A stretch of 64,000 nucleotides of DNA from Brumimicrobium glaciale (GCF_004152935.1 NZ_SETE01000010.1:1-64000), one strand, 5' to 3'; shown: positions 8,071 through 16,762, numbered from the stretch's first letter. A program made the numbers and translations. The notes: generated by a model not told the origin, from the letters alone.

Positions 8071-9195
8071 ATGAACAATATTGAATCTATAATGAAAGCG
8101 CAGTTGGATTTGCGTACTGAGCAATTGAATATAAGAACATTAGAATCCCATGACGGTTTTACTGACTTCTTTTCCAACGACTATCTTTCACTTGTGGAAA
8201 TCCCTACCCCTTTGCATATTATAGATAAACCGGGAAGCTCGCGGTTAATTTCTGGAACTACTCCCCTTTTTCTAAAATTGGAAAAAAAATGTGCTGAATT
8301 TTTCGATGATGAAGCTGCTTTGGCTTTTAACTCTGGTTACGATGCTAACATAGGTGTTTTTTCATCTATTCCACAACGTGGCGATATGATTCTTTATGAT
8401 GAAAGCTCACATGCCAGCATGATTGATGGAATGCGATTATCATTGGCACGCAGGAGAAGTTTTAAACACAACGACTTGGCCGATCTTGAAAGAAAGTTAC
8501 ACCAACAATCGAGTAATAATTGTTTTGTTGCCGTTGAAGGACTTTACTCAATGGATGGTGATTTAGCTCCTTTAAAAGAAATGCAGAAATTATGTGACGA
8601 ATATGGAGCTTTTTTAATTGTTGATGAAGCCCATAGCGGCGGTGTTTATGGACCTGAAGGAAAAGGTTACGCTAAGGCACAAGGAATTCATCCTTTTCTG
8701 CGAATTTTTACTTTCGGAAAAGCTTTTAGTAGCCATGGTGCTTGCGTGATTGGAAGTCAAATAACAAAAGATTACTTAACCAATTTTGCTCGTTCTTTTA
8801 TTTACACAACCGCATTAAGTGAATTTACTGTAGCCAGAACACTTCATATTTTAGAAAATGCGGATTTCAATAAGCAACAAACTTTATTGCAAAAAAATAT
8901 AAATCATTTTAATAAGATTTTCTCTTCTTTTATATTAACCAGTGACGAAAGATCGCCTATCAAAATTTTACGTTTAAAAGATAGAAAAGAAATAAGAGCT
9001 GTTGAAAAAGAACTGCATAATCAAAGATTCGGAACTGTAGCTGTATTTTCTCCAGCTGTTCCAAAGGAAAAGGAATGTTTAAGATTTTCAATTCACTCTT
9101 ATAATTCAATAGAAGAAATCGATAAATTGTACGCAGTTATTCAAGGCAGTTTACAAGCTGAAAATAAGCCTAAGGCTTTGGAAATTAAGCTTTAA
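8071..9195 (+). CDS. BioF-like PLP-dependent acyltransferase
   Basis: This 374-aa protein belongs to the alpha-oxoamine synthase family (8-amino-7-oxononanoate synthase, 2-amino-3-ketobutyrate CoA ligase, serine palmitoyltransferase), which condenses an amino acid with an acyl-CoA. Visible signatures are SRLISGTTPLF (57-67), SSHAS with His114, VDEAHSGGVYG (184-194) holding the PLP-contacting Asp185 and His188, and TFGKAF with the Schiff-base Lys217. The length is slightly short for BioF. No other biotin gene is adjacent, so an acyltransferase for lipid or cofactor synthesis cannot be excluded. It is a single gene converging on the M61 peptidase gene, with a strong hairpin between them. Confidence 0.85.
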   Translation: MNNIESIMKAQLDLRTEQLNIRTLESHDGFTDFFSNDYLSLVEIPTPLHIIDKPGSSRLISGTTPLFLKLEKKCAEFFDDEAALAFNSGYDANIGVFSSIPQRGDMILYDESSHASMIDGMRLSLARRRSFKHNDLADLERKLHQQSSNNCFVAVEGLYSMDGDLAPLKEMQKLCDEYGAFLIVDEAHSGGVYGPEGKGYAKAQGIHPFLRIFTFGKAFSSHGACVIGSQITKDYLTNFARSFIYTTALSEFTVARTLHILENADFNKQQTLLQKNINHFNKIFSSFILTSDERSPIKILRLKDRKEIRAVEKELHNQRFGTVAVFSPAVPKEKECLRFSIHSYNSIEEIDKLYAVIQGSLQAENKPKALEIKL

Positions 9196-9199
9196 AATA

Positions 9200-9240
9200 G
9201 ACAGGTGGCTGAGCAGAGTCGAAGCCACCTGTCTAGTTTA
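9200..9240. terminator. Bidirectional hairpin between convergent genes
   Basis: GACAGGTGGCT (9200-9210) pairs perfectly with AGCCACCTGTC (9223-9233) around a 12-base loop. T-rich sequence follows on the plus side. It sits between the convergent stop codons at 9195 and 9243 and probably ends both transcripts. The loop-side text GGCTGAGCAGAGTCGAAGCC is a composite hairpin that looks like a dispersed repeat. Confidence 0.7.
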
Positions 9241-9242
9241 TT

Positions 9243-10952
9243 TTAAACATTTCTCCATACATCAAAAGCATCAATATGATCTTTGTCCAAACTAGGTGCT
9301 GGTTTTAAGAAATATCTTTGGTAATATTCATTTTTAGAAGCAGTTAAGTGCAAATTCACCAAAGCTCCTTTTCTATTGATCACAATTTCTTTATCTTCTC
9401 TTCTGTAGAATTTCGCCCATCGATCCGCATTGTTCGTAATCGCCATTTCATTAATTGAAATCACTTTGTCTCCAATCATTGCCCCTGAGATATCCAAAGC
9501 GCCACCCGGATATAATGCTGCAATTACTGTTTCATTATTTACTTCCATGATTTTTGCACCAAGATAAGCTCCAAAATCACTTTCTACAGGTTCGTTTTTG
9601 TATTCAATTCCGATATATTCCAAGCAATCAATCAATAACGTGGTATAAGCTTTTGTTCCATGAACATAATCGTCAAAATACCATTGCATAGAAACACCAG
9701 TCAGTTTTTCGATTTCATTTTGATAATCTTTTTCTGTTACTCCTTTTCCTCGGGCTCCAAAATTAAGGTACATACTGCGCATTACATCGTCCAAATTCTT
9801 TTGATTGTCTGTATATTTCAATAATTGAATATCGAGAATGAAAGCCAATAAACAACCTTCAGTATAAATAGAAACTTTTCTACCTGGCGCTCCGGCAACA
9901 TATCCATCCAACCAAGTATCAAATGAAGAATCTGCGACAGAATAATTGAAACGACCGAAGTTATCCATGTGTTTTTGGATTTGCTTGTTCATTTCAAGTA
10001 AATATTGATCCAAATTAAATACTCCACTTTTAAAGAGCATCAAATCTCCCATATAAGTTGTAACTCCTTCAGCGATGTAACCCAATTCAGAATAATTCTC
10101 TTTCTTAAAATTGTAAGGAACCATTTCACTTGGACGAATAGATTTCACATTCCAAGTATGATATAATTCGTGTGAACTTACGCCCAATAATTCCTTGTAC
10201 ATTTCTTCAAAAACAGCATAACTTGGTCCAAGTGTTATTACTGTAGATTTTGAATGCTCAACTCCGTGGTAAGTTTGATAAGGTAAAATCTGAATCAAGA
10301 AATGATATTCATCTGTTGGGAATTTTGAAAAGGCTTTAATTTGTGACTCGGTAAAAGCTTTAAAATCGTTTTCTAAACGTTTCCAATCTGGTTTAACAAT
10401 TCCATTAAACCATATATAGAAAGTAGTTCCATCTACCTCATAAGTTGATTTTTGTAATTGAGCCGAACAAATAAATGGACTATCTGCTAACTCATCATAA
10501 TTTGCTGCAGTGAAAGAATTTTCTTTTACTTTTAGTGAATGAGCAACTTTCCATGATTTTGGAATGTTTAATATTACTGTAATTGGATCGTTGTATGATT
10601 CGTCGGTAAACAAACAACAATTCACAGGATTCACATACAATTGTGAAGCATCCAAAAATGTAGAACCAGCGTTTAAATCTGTTGCGTAATAACTATATTT
10701 CACAGTAATTGTCTTGCAACCTTCCGTTTGGACAATCCAAGTATTCTTGTTTGCCTTTTGATATTTTAATGCTGAACCATCACCATTAAAAATCTGAAAA
10801 TGATTTACATTCTTTGCAAAATCACCCAATTCATATCTTCCCGGTCGCCAAGCTGGAAAATAAACTGTAGTTTCCTTTCCAGTCGCTTTAATTTCTGCGG
10901 TAATTTGAATGTATTGTTGTTGTGGTGATTTAATATCAAATGTGAATTTCAT
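9243..10952 (-). CDS. M61 family metallopeptidase with PDZ domain
   Basis: Taking the ATG at 10950-10952 gives 569 aa starting MKFTFDIKSPQQQYI, which fits the M61 (glycyl aminopeptidase) N-terminal domain; a start 37 codons further upstream would run into an intergenic palindrome and is rejected. The zinc site is HELYH (261-265) followed by the third ligand Glu295 in GYIAEGVTTYMG. A PDZ-like domain occupies roughly residues 470-550 (YPGGALDISGAMIGDKV). There is no signal peptide, so the enzyme is probably cytoplasmic, as in other Bacteroidota members. The role is peptide trimming; the natural substrate is unknown. Confidence 0.88.
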   Translation of the reverse strand: MKFTFDIKSPQQQYIQITAEIKATGKETTVYFPAWRPGRYELGDFAKNVNHFQIFNGDGSALKYQKANKNTWIVQTEGCKTITVKYSYYATDLNAGSTFLDASQLYVNPVNCCLFTDESYNDPITVILNIPKSWKVAHSLKVKENSFTAANYDELADSPFICSAQLQKSTYEVDGTTFYIWFNGIVKPDWKRLENDFKAFTESQIKAFSKFPTDEYHFLIQILPYQTYHGVEHSKSTVITLGPSYAVFEEMYKELLGVSSHELYHTWNVKSIRPSEMVPYNFKKENYSELGYIAEGVTTYMGDLMLFKSGVFNLDQYLLEMNKQIQKHMDNFGRFNYSVADSSFDTWLDGYVAGAPGRKVSIYTEGCLLAFILDIQLLKYTDNQKNLDDVMRSMYLNFGARGKGVTEKDYQNEIEKLTGVSMQWYFDDYVHGTKAYTTLLIDCLEYIGIEYKNEPVESDFGAYLGAKIMEVNNETVIAALYPGGALDISGAMIGDKVISINEMAITNNADRWAKFYRREDKEIVINRKGALVNLHLTASKNEYYQRYFLKPAPSLDKDHIDAFDVWRNV

Positions 10953-11028
10953 GGGTTTATGTTTTTTCTTAAAGATAAAAATAATTATCTCTGTTTTTGT
11001 ATTTGTTTGCGGTTTTGTAAGGGCGTAT

Positions 11029-11056
11029 GTAGGGGCGTTTTGCAAAACGCCCTTAC
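11029..11056. repeat. GTAGGGGCG-type palindrome
   Basis: GGGCGTTTT and AAAACGCCC form a 9-bp stem with a GC centre, flanked by GTAG and TTAC that extend the pairing. It lies between the divergent M61 and lpdA genes. The design (GTAGGG, short stem ending in TTT, 2-base centre) is the same as the hairpins inside the 96-bp tandem repeat at 24733-24910, so these appear to be members of one dispersed family. Confidence 0.6.
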
Positions 11057-11116
11057 AAAACACCCCTACAAAACAAAAATTCTATTCCTTTATCCTATTA
11101 TTAAGGGTTAAATCAT

Positions 11117-11124
11117 TAAATTCG
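11117..11124 (+). promoter_or_regulatory. Possible -7 box for lpdA (TAAATTCG)
   Basis: TAAATTCG differs from the Bacteroidota -7 consensus TAnnTTTG at one base and lies 31 bases before the lpdA ATG. No convincing TTG -33 element is seen. Confidence 0.35.
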
Positions 11125-11155
11125 CACAACTGAAAAAATTGAAAAATCTAAGAAT

Positions 11156-12547
11156 ATGAGTTACGATATTATTGTTGTTGGAAGTGGACCTGGTGGATAT
11201 GTTACTGCAATCCGCGCTTCGCAGTTGGGTTTAAAGACTGCTATTGTAGAAAAAGAATCACTTGGAGGAGTTTGTTTGAACTGGGGATGTATCCCAACGA
11301 AAGCTTTGTTGAAAAGTGCAAACGTTTTTGATTATTTGAATCATGCAGAGGATTACGGAATTACTGTAAAAGACGCAAAAGCTGATTTTGGTAAGATTAT
11401 CAAAAGAAGTCGTGACGTTGCTGATGGCATGAGTAAAGGTGTTCAATTCTTATTGAAGAAAAACAAAATCGATGTTCTTATGGGTACGGGTAAACTGTTA
11501 TCTGGTAAGAAAGTTGAAGTGACTGACGCTGATGGTAAAAAGGAAACTTATGCTGCTAGTAAAGGCTTGATTATCGCAACTGGAGCACGTTCTCGTCAAT
11601 TGCCAAATCTTCCACAAGACGGTAAAAATATTATCGGATACAGAGAAGCAATGACTTTAGAAAAACAACCTAAAAAATTGGTAGTTGTGGGTTCTGGAGC
11701 TATAGGAATTGAGTTCGCTTATTTCTACAACTCTTTAGGAACTGAAGTAACTGTAGTTGAATTTCAGGACAGCATTGTTCCTGTTGAAGACAAAGATGTT
11801 TCTAAAGAATTAATGAAAAGCTTAAAGAAACAAGGAATTAAAATTATGACAGGTTCTTCAGTTGAAAAAGTTGAAGTTAAAGGAGGAACTTGCAAAGTAA
11901 ATATCAAAACTAAAAAAGGAGAAGAAAACATCGAATGTGATGTTGTTTTATCAGCTGTTGGAATTGAAGCAAATATCGAGAACATCGGATTAGAAGATGT
12001 GGGTATTGCAACTGACAAAGGTAAAATCATGGTAAATGACTTCTATCAAACAAATATCCCAGGTTATTTCGCAATTGGTGACTGTGTACCAGGTCAAGCG
12101 TTGGCTCACGTAGCAAGTGCTGAAGGAATTCTTTGTGTTGAAAAGATCGCTGGACATTCTCCAGAGCCTTTAGATTACAATAACATCCCAGGTTGTACTT
12201 ATGCTTCACCAGAAATTGCATCTGTTGGGTATACAGAAGAGCAAGCAAAAGAAGCGGGTTACGAATTGAAAATCGGTAAATTCCCATTCTCTGCATCAGG
12301 AAAAGCAAGTGCTGCTGGAGCAAAAGAAGGTTTCGTGAAATTAATCTTTGATGCAAAATACGGAGAGTTATTAGGTGGTCACATGATTGGAATGAACGTA
12401 ACGGAAATGATTGCTGAATTAGTAGCAGTTAGAAAGTTAGAGACTACAGGAGAAGAGTTAATTAAAACTGTTCATCCGCACCCAACAATGTCAGAAGCGG
12501 TTATGGAGGCTGCGGCAATGGCGTACGGAGAAGTTATCCATCTATAG
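11156..12547 (+). CDS. lpdA: Dihydrolipoyl dehydrogenase (E3)
   Basis: The 463-aa flavoprotein reoxidises dihydrolipoyl groups of the pyruvate, 2-oxoglutarate or branched-chain dehydrogenase complexes, passing electrons to NAD+. It shows the FAD-binding GSGPGG (9-14), the redox disulfide in GGVCLNWGCIPTK with Cys40 and Cys45, the NAD-binding VVGSGAIGIEFAY segment, the second FAD motif YFAIGDCVPG, and the C-terminal HPHPTMSE, whose His-Glu pair acts as the base. Length is normal. The gene is monocistronic, with a strong terminator downstream; its partner E1 and E2 genes are not in the window. Confidence 0.97.
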   Translation: MSYDIIVVGSGPGGYVTAIRASQLGLKTAIVEKESLGGVCLNWGCIPTKALLKSANVFDYLNHAEDYGITVKDAKADFGKIIKRSRDVADGMSKGVQFLLKKNKIDVLMGTGKLLSGKKVEVTDADGKKETYAASKGLIIATGARSRQLPNLPQDGKNIIGYREAMTLEKQPKKLVVVGSGAIGIEFAYFYNSLGTEVTVVEFQDSIVPVEDKDVSKELMKSLKKQGIKIMTGSSVEKVEVKGGTCKVNIKTKKGEENIECDVVLSAVGIEANIENIGLEDVGIATDKGKIMVNDFYQTNIPGYFAIGDCVPGQALAHVASAEGILCVEKIAGHSPEPLDYNNIPGCTYASPEIASVGYTEEQAKEAGYELKIGKFPFSASGKASAAGAKEGFVKLIFDAKYGELLGGHMIGMNVTEMIAELVAVRKLETTGEELIKTVHPHPTMSEAVMEAAAMAYGEVIHL

Positions 12548-12556
12548 TTTGAATAT

Positions 12557-12655
12557 AAAGTCCGCTATCGGCGTTGCTTGAAGTTTTGAAAGCAGTCATT
12601 GACAAATGTCAACTCCTTGGATTTCAAAACTACAAGCGCCTTGCTATCAGACTTT
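12557..12655. repeat. Large imperfect palindrome after lpdA
   Basis: Outer AAAGTC (12557-12562) pairs with GACTTT (12650-12655). Inner AGTTTTGAAA (12582-12591) pairs perfectly with TTTCAAAACT (12622-12631), with CTTG/CAAG beside it. A central TTGAC-AAAT-GTCAA hairpin caps it. The layout resembles the element at 48630-48707. It could fold in RNA or as extruded DNA. Confidence 0.6.
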
Positions 12656-12699
12656 CTATTTCAAACTTTAGATTTATCTTTAGAAAAGAATATTTAAAG

Positions 12700-12729
12700 G
12701 CGAGAAACTTAATTGTTTCTCGCTTTTTT
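12700..12729 (+). terminator. Intrinsic terminator of lpdA
   Basis: GCGAGAAAC (12700-12708) pairs with GTTTCTCGC (12715-12723) around a 6-base loop, followed at once by TTTTTT. It stands about 150 bases after the lpdA stop, beyond the large palindrome. Confidence 0.85.
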
Positions 12730-12793
12730 GGTTTTAAATATTTATGTGATTGATATTTATAAGATTTATTGCAATGTGGTACTGTAGGCTTGC

Positions 12794-14506
12794 CTACTGA
12801 ACCACAATCCTTGAACTCACCCAAACACCATCAAAATTCATCATTACAATGTATGTTCCAGTTGATAATTTTGATGTGTTCAATTCATATAAATTGTCCT
12901 TTATTTTATTTGAATCAACATTCATTTCTCTTCCTGTAATGGCCAAAACCTTAATCGATTGAATATTGTTTTCTGCGTGAATAGTTAATTTTTCATTTGC
13001 TGGATTTGGGAACAATTGAATTAGTTGTTCTCCTTTAATTTCAGATGCTAAACCTGAAACTCCTCCAACTTCTGGATTAATTATCAACTCACAACCATTG
13101 GCGTCAGTTATTGTTACTTCGTAAGTTCCAATACATAAATCTACAGCTGCAGGACTAGTGTTCGCAGGAAAGTCAGTCCATGTAAATGTATATGGCCCTA
13201 CTCCACCACCAACGATAATCTGTATATCTCCTAGACAATCTCCAGAATTATCAGGGGTAATAAATGTGTTAAATAGTATTGCATCTGGCTCTGTGATGTT
13301 GATACAATAGTCATCTACTTCTCCTAAATCATCCGTTACTGTAACGCAATATGTTCCAACACTTAAATTTGTTGCTGTTTGTGAAGTTTGATTATTCGCA
13401 TTTGCATCCCAAAGAAAAGTGTAAGGTGCTTGACCTAAATTTGGTGTAATTGTAGCTTCTCCGTCATTTCCATTATTACACGAAATGTTGTTTTGACTAG
13501 GAACCAAAGCCAAGCCATTACTTGTTGGGTAATTGATGTCTACTTTTAATTCAACCGGTAAATGATCCGACATGTAATATAAAGCGCGAACAACATTTGA
13601 AGGATATATGCTATTTGAACCTGAAATTAAACTAGAGTTGTAATGGTTTCCGTCGTTTCCAACCGCTCTATAACTTCCTGTTTGATATTGAACATTATCA
13701 TTGTTATTTAATACGTTTTGAGAAACTAGAATTTGATCAAATCGATCATCCATTCCTCCTTTTGAACCACAATCAAAATTTGCACTTGTTCTTGTCGATT
13801 GTGTATGAATTGCAGCGTAAGAAGATGAATTATTCCAATTTCCTGGCGTATTGATTGGATCTTTCAATGCAAATGAACCTGAAGTCATATTCTGATATCC
13901 ATCGTCGTTTGAAGAATAAACGTTCATATCACCACATACAAATACATTTCTATCGGTAGGACGATTGGCAATATAATTCATTAAAATTTGTGTTTGGGAA
14001 TCTCTTTGTGCTTCACTTGAACTTGAATTTCCAGCTTTTAAATGCATCATATATACTTCAATAAAAGTAGTGTCGAAATAGACATTCAAATTCGGATCTT
14101 TTAAATACAAAATATAATGATCAATTTCACGCGGCGAACTTACTACCACATGCTGACTTTTCAATACAAGTTTATCTGAATTATAGAACATAGCATTGTG
14201 CAAATATCCGCTTCCATTGAATGTTGCCGCAATATAATTGGTATTTCCATTCCCGTTTAATGCATCATTCAAAACAGCATCAACTCCCGCTTGAGTTTGA
14301 ACTTCACAAGCCACAAAAATATCTGGTTGAAGATAATTAGTGATCTTCTTTAAGGTATCCGCTCTATTGGGAACAATGGTATTTGAACCACAATCATCCC
14401 TCCCATCTGGATAGTTTAAAAGATTGTAAGAAACGATAGACAAAGTTTCATCTTGTGCAGAAACCACAGACGATAGTGCAATAAAAAGGATAAATAAATA
14501 TTTCAT
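12794..14506 (-). CDS. T9SS-secreted endonuclease/phosphatase-family protein
   Basis: With the ATG at 14504-14506 the product is 570 aa and begins with signal peptide MKYLFILFIALSSVVSA. Residues about 20-330 form an endonuclease/exonuclease/phosphatase domain: VSYNLLNYPD, the metal-binding Glu in ACEVQT, CGDMNVY, and a final MSDHLPVEL with the catalytic His. Two SprB-like repeats follow (NISCNNGNDGEATI...YTFLW...GTYCVTVTD and a second degenerate one). The C-terminus is a type A T9SS sorting domain (LFPNPANEKLTI ... STGTYIVMM). The protein is therefore expected to be exported through type IX secretion and act as an extracellular nuclease or phosphodiesterase. Substrate inferred only from the domain. 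Confidence 0.9.
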   Translation of the reverse strand: MKYLFILFIALSSVVSAQDETLSIVSYNLLNYPDGRDDCGSNTIVPNRADTLKKITNYLQPDIFVACEVQTQAGVDAVLNDALNGNGNTNYIAATFNGSGYLHNAMFYNSDKLVLKSQHVVVSSPREIDHYILYLKDPNLNVYFDTTFIEVYMMHLKAGNSSSSEAQRDSQTQILMNYIANRPTDRNVFVCGDMNVYSSNDDGYQNMTSGSFALKDPINTPGNWNNSSSYAAIHTQSTRTSANFDCGSKGGMDDRFDQILVSQNVLNNNDNVQYQTGSYRAVGNDGNHYNSSLISGSNSIYPSNVVRALYYMSDHLPVELKVDINYPTSNGLALVPSQNNISCNNGNDGEATITPNLGQAPYTFLWDANANNQTSQTATNLSVGTYCVTVTDDLGEVDDYCINITEPDAILFNTFITPDNSGDCLGDIQIIVGGGVGPYTFTWTDFPANTSPAAVDLCIGTYEVTITDANGCELIINPEVGGVSGLASEIKGEQLIQLFPNPANEKLTIHAENNIQSIKVLAITGREMNVDSNKIKDNLYELNTSKLSTGTYIVMMNFDGVWVSSRIVVQ

Positions 14507-14510
14507 CCTG

Positions 14511-14518
14511 CAAAAATA
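14511..14518 (-). promoter_or_regulatory. -7 box TATTTTTG of the T9SS nuclease gene
   Basis: Read on the minus strand, TATTTTTG matches TAnnTTTG exactly and ends only four bases before the ATG at 14506. Transcription would start at or within a few bases of the start codon, implying a leaderless or nearly leaderless message. Confidence 0.55.
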
Positions 14519-14753
14519 GATAAATTCAAGACGATTTAATTGACAATTCACAATTGATAATTAACAATTGATTGATATGTCTTTATTGATGAGCATTTCC
14601 CTTGAATGTTCCCACGAGATAAAATCTCGTGCTAATACTTTATAATTTAACAGAATCTATTTTGGGATAAACATGCGGATAAGCATTATATTTAATCAGA
14701 GCTATTTTCATTTCTTCTGTTTCGTGGAATAAAAGCATGAAGAATGTCAATTA

Positions 14754-15101
14754 TTAACCAAAACTAACATAGAAATTACTAAGTAAATATACTAGCACAC
14801 TAATTGACACATCCAAAAACACATAAATAATTAAAATGAGATCAATTAATTCATTTGTATTAAAATATTTACGTGTTAAATGTCTTTTGAAACAATAGTA
14901 ATAAAGGAATATTCCTGAAAGTGAAAATAAAGCAGGTATAATATTGATTATGTTTTCGAGACTCCAAAAGTTATCATGTTGTTGTAATCTTAAATCTTTA
15001 AGAAATTCAATACCATAAAACATATCATAGAAACCTATTGACCGCAATAAAATGGAGAATGAGAAGAGTATTATAATTTTGATTTTAAGTTTTAAATTCA
15101 T
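14754..15101 (-). CDS. Small four-helix membrane protein
   Basis: The 115-aa product is hydrophobic, with likely membrane segments near residues 7-25, 50-68, and two more around 85-110, and no recognised family motif. It starts MNLKLKIKIIILFSFSILLR. A truncated copy starting VNLKLKIITLFLFSVS lies at 16092-16205, so this is the intact member of a duplicated pair. It sits left of a lipocalin remnant and a divergent barrel gene. Function unknown. Confidence 0.65.
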   Translation of the reverse strand: MNLKLKIKIIILFSFSILLRSIGFYDMFYGIEFLKDLRLQQHDNFWSLENIINIIPALFSLSGIFLYYYCFKRHLTRKYFNTNELIDLILIIYVFLDVSISVLVYLLSNFYVSFG

Positions 15102-15115
15102 TTTGTTGCATTTAT

Positions 15116-15231
15116 TTATTTTTCTAAAAGGAAATTAAATCTCAAAACTTCATACCATTTTCCAAGGTTATTTTCAGCGTCGAATTTTTCTACTTTTTGT
15201 ACTTTCTAGATACACAACTACATAATACCAT
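15116..15231 (-). pseudogene. Lipocalin remnant (left copy)
   Basis: On the minus strand a lipoprotein-like start MVLCSCVSRK (ATG 15229-15231) shifts frame into VQKVEKFDAENNLGKWYEVL and stops at 15116-15118 after about 38 residues. This matches the N-terminus of the intact lipocalin at 16247-16762 (KKFDADKYLGKWYEVARFDF). The remnant has a frameshift and has lost about three quarters of the gene. Position between membrane-protein and barrel genes mirrors the right-hand copy. Confidence 0.8.
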
Positions 15232-15416
15232 TATTATTAGCACAATTCTATTTTCCTCATTTTAAAATATCTTTTGTTGATAATGGAGTATAATTTAGAA
15301 TTCTTCATCTTCATTTTACAAGTTTCTCAATAAAACTTCGATATTTACTTAGCTAGAAGTTAAATTATCCAAAAAATGTTGTTACTATTGTTTTGTTAAA
15401 AAAACAAAAAAACACT
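15232..15416. other. Spacer upstream of the left barrel gene
   Basis: This AT-rich stretch separates the lipocalin remnant from the barrel gene and probably holds that gene's promoter. No exact TAnnTTTG box was found; TACTATTG near 15384 is the nearest match. Nothing else recognised. Confidence 0.3.
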
Positions 15417-16034
15417 ATGAAAAAATTGAAACTAACACTCATTGGATTAATCTCAATGTTAACAATTAGCACAGCTAATGCGCAAGCACTAGAAGAAGGG
15501 GATATAATTATCGATGCCTATTACGGCTTTCCTAACTTGTATAAAACTGTATTTAGAGCTGCTTATGCTGGCTCTGGTCAAGAAATTAATTTAGAAGTAG
15601 GTGGAATTGGTCCATTAGGAGTCAGAGGTGAATATATGATTGCAGATCAGTTTGGTGTTGGACTTGATATCGGTTTCTCAAACACTAAAATAAGTTATGA
15701 GGAAAAAAGTTACGCTAATGAATCGAATAATTATGAATATAATTTCGATACTCGAAAGATTGGTGTTATGGCAACTTTTAATTACCATTTCGTGAAGAAC
15801 TCTGACAATTTTGATGCTTATGTAATGGCTGGTGCGGGTTATGGAAATAGAACCTTTAATTACACGTCTACAGAGCCTGGATATGAAATTGCAACATTTA
15901 GTTCACCTTTTCCAATAGCAGCTAGAATTGGTGTTGGAATGAGATATTTCTTCAGCGAAAACTTTGGTGCAAGTCTAGCAATGGGCTTTGGACAAGGAGG
16001 TTTATTGAATGCCGGAATTTCTCTGAAACTTTAA
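15417..16034 (+). CDS. Outer-membrane barrel protein (left paralogue)
   Basis: The ATG at 15417 gives 205 aa starting MKKLKLTLIGLISMLTIS with signal peptide cut after TANA. The mature sequence is a small OmpA/OmpW-like barrel: strand-like alternation, GIGPLGVRGEYMIADQFGVGLDIGF, and a terminal GFGQGGLLNAGISLKL. It is clearly paralogous to the product of 17058-17666 (shared IAPIGIRTEYMI-like segment, FNYHFLK-like segment and end). An in-frame ATG eight codons upstream would add a polar stretch before the signal and is unlikely. Exact role unknown; outer-membrane location inferred. Confidence 0.82.
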   Translation: MKKLKLTLIGLISMLTISTANAQALEEGDIIIDAYYGFPNLYKTVFRAAYAGSGQEINLEVGGIGPLGVRGEYMIADQFGVGLDIGFSNTKISYEEKSYANESNNYEYNFDTRKIGVMATFNYHFVKNSDNFDAYVMAGAGYGNRTFNYTSTEPGYEIATFSSPFPIAARIGVGMRYFFSENFGASLAMGFGQGGLLNAGISLKL

Positions 16035-16055
16035 AATATTTATGTTTTATTAAAG

Positions 16056-16086
16056 AATGGCTACACATAATTGTGTAGCCATTTTT
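16056..16086 (+). terminator. Terminator of the left barrel gene
   Basis: AATGGCTACAC (16056-16066) pairs with GTGTAGCCATT (16073-16083) around ATAATT, continuing into a T-run. It lies 22 bases after the stop of the barrel gene. Confidence 0.85.
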
Positions 16087-16091
16087 CGTTT

Positions 16092-16205
16092 TTAACTCTT
16101 TGGAATTTTAAACAACTCAATACCGTAAACCATATCTACAGACCAATCAACCTTAATAGATACAGAAAATAAGAATAGTGTAATGATTTTGAGTTTTAAA
16201 TTCAC
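16092..16205 (-). pseudogene. Truncated copy of the small membrane protein
   Basis: A GTG-initiated frame (16203-16205) reads VNLKLKIITLFLFSVSIKVD and then MVYGIELFKIPKS before stopping at 16092-16094, 37 residues in all. It aligns with the first 40 residues of the 115-aa protein at 14754-15101 (MNLKLKIKIIILFSFS ... MFYGIEFLKD). The remaining two thirds are missing. It is the right-hand counterpart in a duplicated three-gene block. Confidence 0.75.
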
Positions 16206-16246
16206 TCTGTTATCATAATTCAACATTCATAATTCAGCATTCCTAT

Positions 16247-16762
16247 TTACCTATCGTGTTCAACCCAAATCAAATTCTCAGTTGCGTAACCAATTTCTTT
16301 TGCTTTTTGGATATATTTCTCTTTAATTTCCTGCGGAATAATAGGTGTTCTTGACAAAATCCATAAATATTTCAAACTTTCACCAGCCACCAATGCATAT
16401 TTATAATCATCATCTAGTTCTACAACATTATATCCTGAATAAAATGGACCGAAAAATGAAACTTTTAACATTGCTGTTTGAGTATCTTTGACAAACTTAG
16501 CCTTCCCTTCTGCTGATGTCCATTCGTTTTTCACATAATTATATCCTTTGTTCACGACTTTGATTGTTCCATTATCGTTTTTCGAATATTCTGCTGTGGT
16601 ATTGTTTAAATTCTTCTCAAATCGAAAATCAAAACGTGCTACTTCATACCATTTTCCGAGGTATTTGTCTGCATCGAATTTTTTAACTGCTTCCGCCTTT
16701 TTAGGTATTGTTGCACATCCAAACAAACCAAATAGCAACAATGCCAAGCCAACTTTTTTCAT
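16247..16762 (-). CDS. blc: Blc-type bacterial lipocalin lipoprotein
   Basis: The 171-aa product has a lipoprotein signal ending in LFGLFGC (Cys16) and then the lipocalin fold signature LGKWYEVARF with the conserved Gly-x-Trp at residues 36-38. The later segments NVVELDDDYKYALVAGESLKYLWILSRTP and the C-terminal helix complete the Blc pattern. Bacterial lipocalins of this type are outer-membrane-anchored binders of fatty acids or lysophospholipids linked to envelope stress. Length is normal. A decayed copy lies at 15116-15231. Confidence 0.93.
   Translation of the reverse strand: MKKVGLALLLFGLFGCATIPKKAEAVKKFDADKYLGKWYEVARFDFRFEKNLNNTTAEYSKNDNGTIKVVNKGYNYVKNEWTSAEGKAKFVKDTQTAMLKVSFFGPFYSGYNVVELDDDYKYALVAGESLKYLWILSRTPIIPQEIKEKYIQKAKEIGYATENLIWVEHDR

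Noticed and set aside
10953-11063. 37-codon upstream extension of the M61 peptidase
   Set aside because: The extension would translate the intergenic palindrome at 11029-11056; the internal ATG gives the conserved family N-terminus.
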